From NCBI RefSeq assembly GCF_040115645.1, contig NC_089547.1:2480001-2544000 (forward strand): a DNA stretch of 64,000 nucleotides, written 5' to 3'. Each line of letters starts with the position of its first letter. Positions within the stretch are counted from its first letter, which is position 1. A program made the translations under genes and the position numbers. This document shows, in pieces, positions 60,321 to 64,000 of the stretch. Source of the stretch: Euwallacea fornicatus. Lineage: Eukaryota > Arthropoda > Insecta > Coleoptera > Curculionidae. The notes below the pieces were generated by a model that did no database searches, was not told where the DNA came from, and saw only the letters and a list, made by a program, of their open reading frames with translations.

Positions 60321-63300
60321 CTTCAACCACTCAATTGGAACATTTCCAAATGTTCTTCGTCTTTTCTTTGCATTTTATAATTTATTGTTTATGCATAGTT
60401 TTTGCACATGGGTCAAAGGACAAAATGGCTGATAAACTTTTTTTCTTAAGATAAAGATTTTTCATATATACCCAACACAAAACTTTGTGTGTAATGCGCA
60501 CGTAATGTGGTTGTATGCCACTCATACATGTATGGACTCGCTTGCAAGTTCTCTCGACCATGAGTGGATTTGCCTTAACACCTACATAAGTAATCATTAT
60601 GTCCGATTTCACTATTAAAAGTGCCTTATGACACTGCTTTACGGCCATAAACCGACTCATTACGGTCAATTATTCAAGTCATTTCTGAATAAATTCATAC
60701 CGTCAAATTTGTCTTTTACAGTCGGACCAGTATCGACATTTCTCTACAAAAATTCGTATATTTGAAATCGGTAAAAGAAATTCTATTGGAAAACGGCGAA
60801 TGCTGACACAAACAGCGATTTTTCTCTGCGAATTGAGTTGTGTCCCACATTTCGAATATTTACTCAAATAAGATTTTGCATCTTCTCTTAATTTCCCCTG
60901 CGTCTTCTTCGCCAAATCAGGATTTAAGAACAATTTCCATTACTTTTATGTAGAAAAACTCTAATCCATTAGCCATGCGACTTCATGCCTTTTGTGGAAG
61001 TATCATGAAATGCTCAAATCATTCCCGGGACATAAATCATGTCCTCAACGGGGGGCTAAAGCCTAAAGTGCGTTTAAAAATTGTGATTGAGCATTATTAA
61101 AATCGTATTAGAGTTCGTTGGAGAAACGTGTAACTGCCACGTATCGCACCAAAAAATCTGGGTGTAATTGAACTAATAACTCATTCGAATTTGCACAGTT
61201 CACCATATTGCAGACATGCAGCCCGGATTATCGCTCGTAATTGTTCGAGACAGAGCGTTGGATTGTGCATGACCGCTAGTTAAGGCAAATCCAAATTAAA
61301 TATTCATTTCCTTCTGTGCACAACGATTTAATGGACATTGCCCATGCTCAGGGCCGGCCTTAGTAAGTCTGGCGCTCTGGACGAAATTTTCAATCGCTGT
61401 TCCCGTCCCCCAAGATAAATCACCGACCAGGAATGTGCGCCGCCCTTCCTGGACAGCCGTCCTGAGCCAACCTCGCCCCCCATGAGGCAGGTACTGGGCG
61501 AGAGGAGACTGGTACCCACTTTTTAGTCCGTGCGTGATAGAATGTGCATTCTATCATGCTCGATTAGTAATAAACATGAGATCTTGCGAGCGGCCCCAAA
61601 TATGTGCATCTGTTCGGAGTACTCCTAATAAAATTTCCATATGCATAACGGCCACCAGAGTATTTAGTAGGTCTTAATTATCGAGTTTCTGTAAAGCTTG
61701 AATTTGAAGTTTCAGTGCAAAGTCAAACTATTATTGAGTTAATTATTTAGTGACTCAAAGGGAAATCGGTTAGAAATCTGTTCAAAATAAATTACGTGTA
61801 AATGAGTTAAGCCTTAGAACTCACCGAGGAGATCAGAGACTCTTTAGGAAATCAAGAAAAGTTGATTTACTTGCGGCTTGTGTATCCATGGCGATTTAGC
61901 ATTAAAAGTAAACTGACTTCTTTTAACAGAATTATTTAAATAGAATTTTTAGCTGATAGAGGGGAAGTACGGATGTTTAATCGTGAATAAAGTGCGGTAT
62001 TATACTCAAAGATGATGAACATCATAGCATTAAGAAAATTGCTGTATAATAAACTTTTCCATCAGGTGCGATATCCTGCATTATAAGCTCCTCCATTAAC
62101 GTATTATTTTTTGATAGTAAAAAGTAAGCGCAGAAAATAAATGCATGAATGAAGTATTCATGTATGATATTGAGCATTCGTATGTTGAAATCGGAAGAGA
62201 TTAAAATGGACGCAGACATTTAAGGCACGCTAAAATAATTTAAGGGATAATCGAAATGCTGTGCAAAAATCACAATGTCCCTTAAAATTTAAGCCGCTCT
62301 TACAACGTTCGCGTAAATGACCATAAATGTACTATCGAAGGGACGAACTTCGGGTCTCTCAATTATCGTTTTTTGGACGCGACTTTTCATGCTTAATTAA
62401 GGGTGGCTCTCCATAACACTTCAGACTCGTTATTTTTGAAGAGTTCGTTTTTTTTGCTTTATTCGGAATTTGTATTTGTAAGCGAACAGCTTAATGAAAA
62501 AGAGCGGGATATCATTTTAAGAACACTTCCAGGATACGGACCTTAAAGGCCACTTACCAATAATGAAATAAATGGTACTGAACATTGATGAAACAAATTC
62601 CTTTTCGTGAGAAATTCAAACAAATATAAAATTCCCAACTCTTCTCTATTGTGTTTCTAATACTTTCCAGCACTTTAATTTCATTCAAACATACTGTTGC
62701 ATTACCTGCACCACAATTCGCCGTGCCCTCGCACATAAATCTCACAACACAGCAAATTAAAGCGGTATAGCGCAGCAACCGGGTAGAAGAAGAAACCTCT
62801 GCACAAGAAATGTCTGCACTTGCAGAATAGATAAATGAGGATGTTTAAAGGGAAAATTAATAGGGCAATTATCCGGCAATAAGTCCGGTTTCTTTCGGCA
62901 CGGGAATTGTTACGAACGAGTTCGCGAACTTTTCGCTAAAGCTCGTCTTGCATGCGGCTTACCGCAGCACTTTTTCGGCTCTCTCCCTTGATTAAAATTA
63001 TCGATTCGGATTTCGCGAGGTTTGTTTACGGTTTAATTAAAAATAACGCGAGTTTATGATTTTGTTAATTTCATTCCATTCGGCAAGGATATGGGATAAT
63101 GATCAGGAATTGTAAAGTTGAGAGTTTGATGTAACCTGAGATGGACGTAATATGGATTTCCAACATTGAAAATATCACGAAATGGTTTTTTTCCGTCCGA
63201 AATTTATTAATGAAGAACGAACTACTTTTTATCATCACTGACGGTAACCGAAGCCAAAGAATGTGAATTGCCTTGATCTGGGTTTGAAGCGGCGGTCAAT

Positions 63301-64000
63301 AGGTTAATGGGCATCGGACCACCAACTGAACTACAAAGGGACACTAATTCGTTTAATCCACCAGAATACCATTTTTCGATAACTTTAAGGCTAGCAGCAG
63401 CGAGTGGGAGATATCGTAAAGTTTTGTTGGGTTTGCCGTCACGACCAACTGGGCCCCTTTACCCAACTTAAAGAGTCTTCGAATATGTTGGCATTAGCAA
63501 TTTTGGAAGATTTGAACTAGTCGAACGGATCCAGCTTCAATTAATCCAGTTAAATTAAAATCAACTAATCTTAAAGATATCGAAAAAAGGGACCTGGGCC
63601 GAATGAATCAATGTCCCTTTCTGACCCAGTTAGTAAAGCACGACCCCTGAAGGCTCCAGTGATCGCTGGTTCGAATTTATCTGCAGGTGGCAAACTTTTC
63701 CCTTAAGCTTAATTCATGCCCGCGATGCGAAAAAATATACCTTCGAAAAACGACTGGCACATAGCACTAAACAAAGGTCAGCCCTAGCCCAGCCCCCGGA
63801 AAAATATCACTAACCTTCTCTAAAAAACCTTCAATAACAAAATTTATACTATCCTGGCCTATTCCACAAAAGGGGCTTCATCTTCATTAGCAGAAGTAAA
63901 AAAAATCTAATTAAGCAATTCCCGGAGGACCAAAATGGCACAAGAAGTTCACAAAGAAGGAAAATATCGTTCCCGATCAATTTCCCTTTCGCTTTTCCTT
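60321..64000. other. Gene-free right flank
   Basis: No gene recognised. A perfect palindrome (TGATAGAATG, TG, CATTCTATCA) lies at 61535-61556. A 74-codon minus frame at 62778-62554 ends beside a strong splice-donor-like sequence (GGTAAGTGG), so it might include a real exon, but nothing else supports it. A GC-richer patch at 61350-61500 has no recognisable content. Confidence 0.35.

Noticed and set aside
62554..62778. 74-codon minus frame next to a GTAAGT-like donor
   Set aside because: The frame begins at a non-ATG codon, the putative signal peptide is weak and no second exon was found.
63610..63690. tRNA-like B box (GGTTCGAAT) with a weak A-box-like sequence upstream
   Set aside because: The acceptor and T stems do not pair, so it is neither a tRNA nor a clear tRNA-derived SINE.

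Overview
This window looks like AT-rich insect nuclear DNA, possibly from a beetle; the order is a guess. It is gene-poor and dominated by old DNA transposons. I see no bacterial operons, rRNA or CRISPR. The only sequence I can tie to a named protein-coding gene is one short exon near 5.05 kb on the minus strand. It matches the first coding exon of the muscle adaptor Dok-7: a start codon, the first strand of a PH domain, and a strong splice donor. Two further open frames on the same strand lie just upstream (5258-5560 and 5705-6029) and look coding, but I cannot name them. An elongator tRNA-Met gene sits at 40722-40794 on the minus strand.

The rest is intergenic or intronic sequence seeded with Tc1/mariner superfamily elements. 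(1) One mariner family with TACGAG ends has a full-length decayed copy at 1288-2551 and an internally deleted copy at 48254-48904. (2) A second mariner at 50561-52569 is nearly complete, with 29-bp inverted ends, but a 0.7-kb foldback element has inserted into the last codons of its transposase. (3) Three non-autonomous Tc1-like (DD34E) copies lie at 23699-24698, 46992-47636 and 59203-59909. Two share one deletion junction and two share one nonsense codon. (4) A large family has ends reading TACAGGGTG: 17578-19347 (with transposase relic), 27013-27651, about 33120-34321 (with transposase relic), 35712-36651 and 50664-51391, plus scattered solo ends and a degenerate tandem array at 30430-31560.

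The most interesting structure is in family 4. Several members carry a second copy of the terminal motif about 80-118 bp inside each long inverted repeat, an IR/DR-like arrangement. Three members keep pieces of what look like related transposases with DD41D-like spacing, which links the coding and non-coding copies. Family 4 elements are decayed except the one nested in the mariner, whose 128-bp inverted repeats differ at a single position, suggesting recent activity.

Smaller items are a 154-bp foldback element at 6168-6321, two LINE ORF2 C-terminal fragments (55365-55640 and 60140-60320), short perfect palindromes, and motifs near the tRNA that resemble insulator-protein sites.
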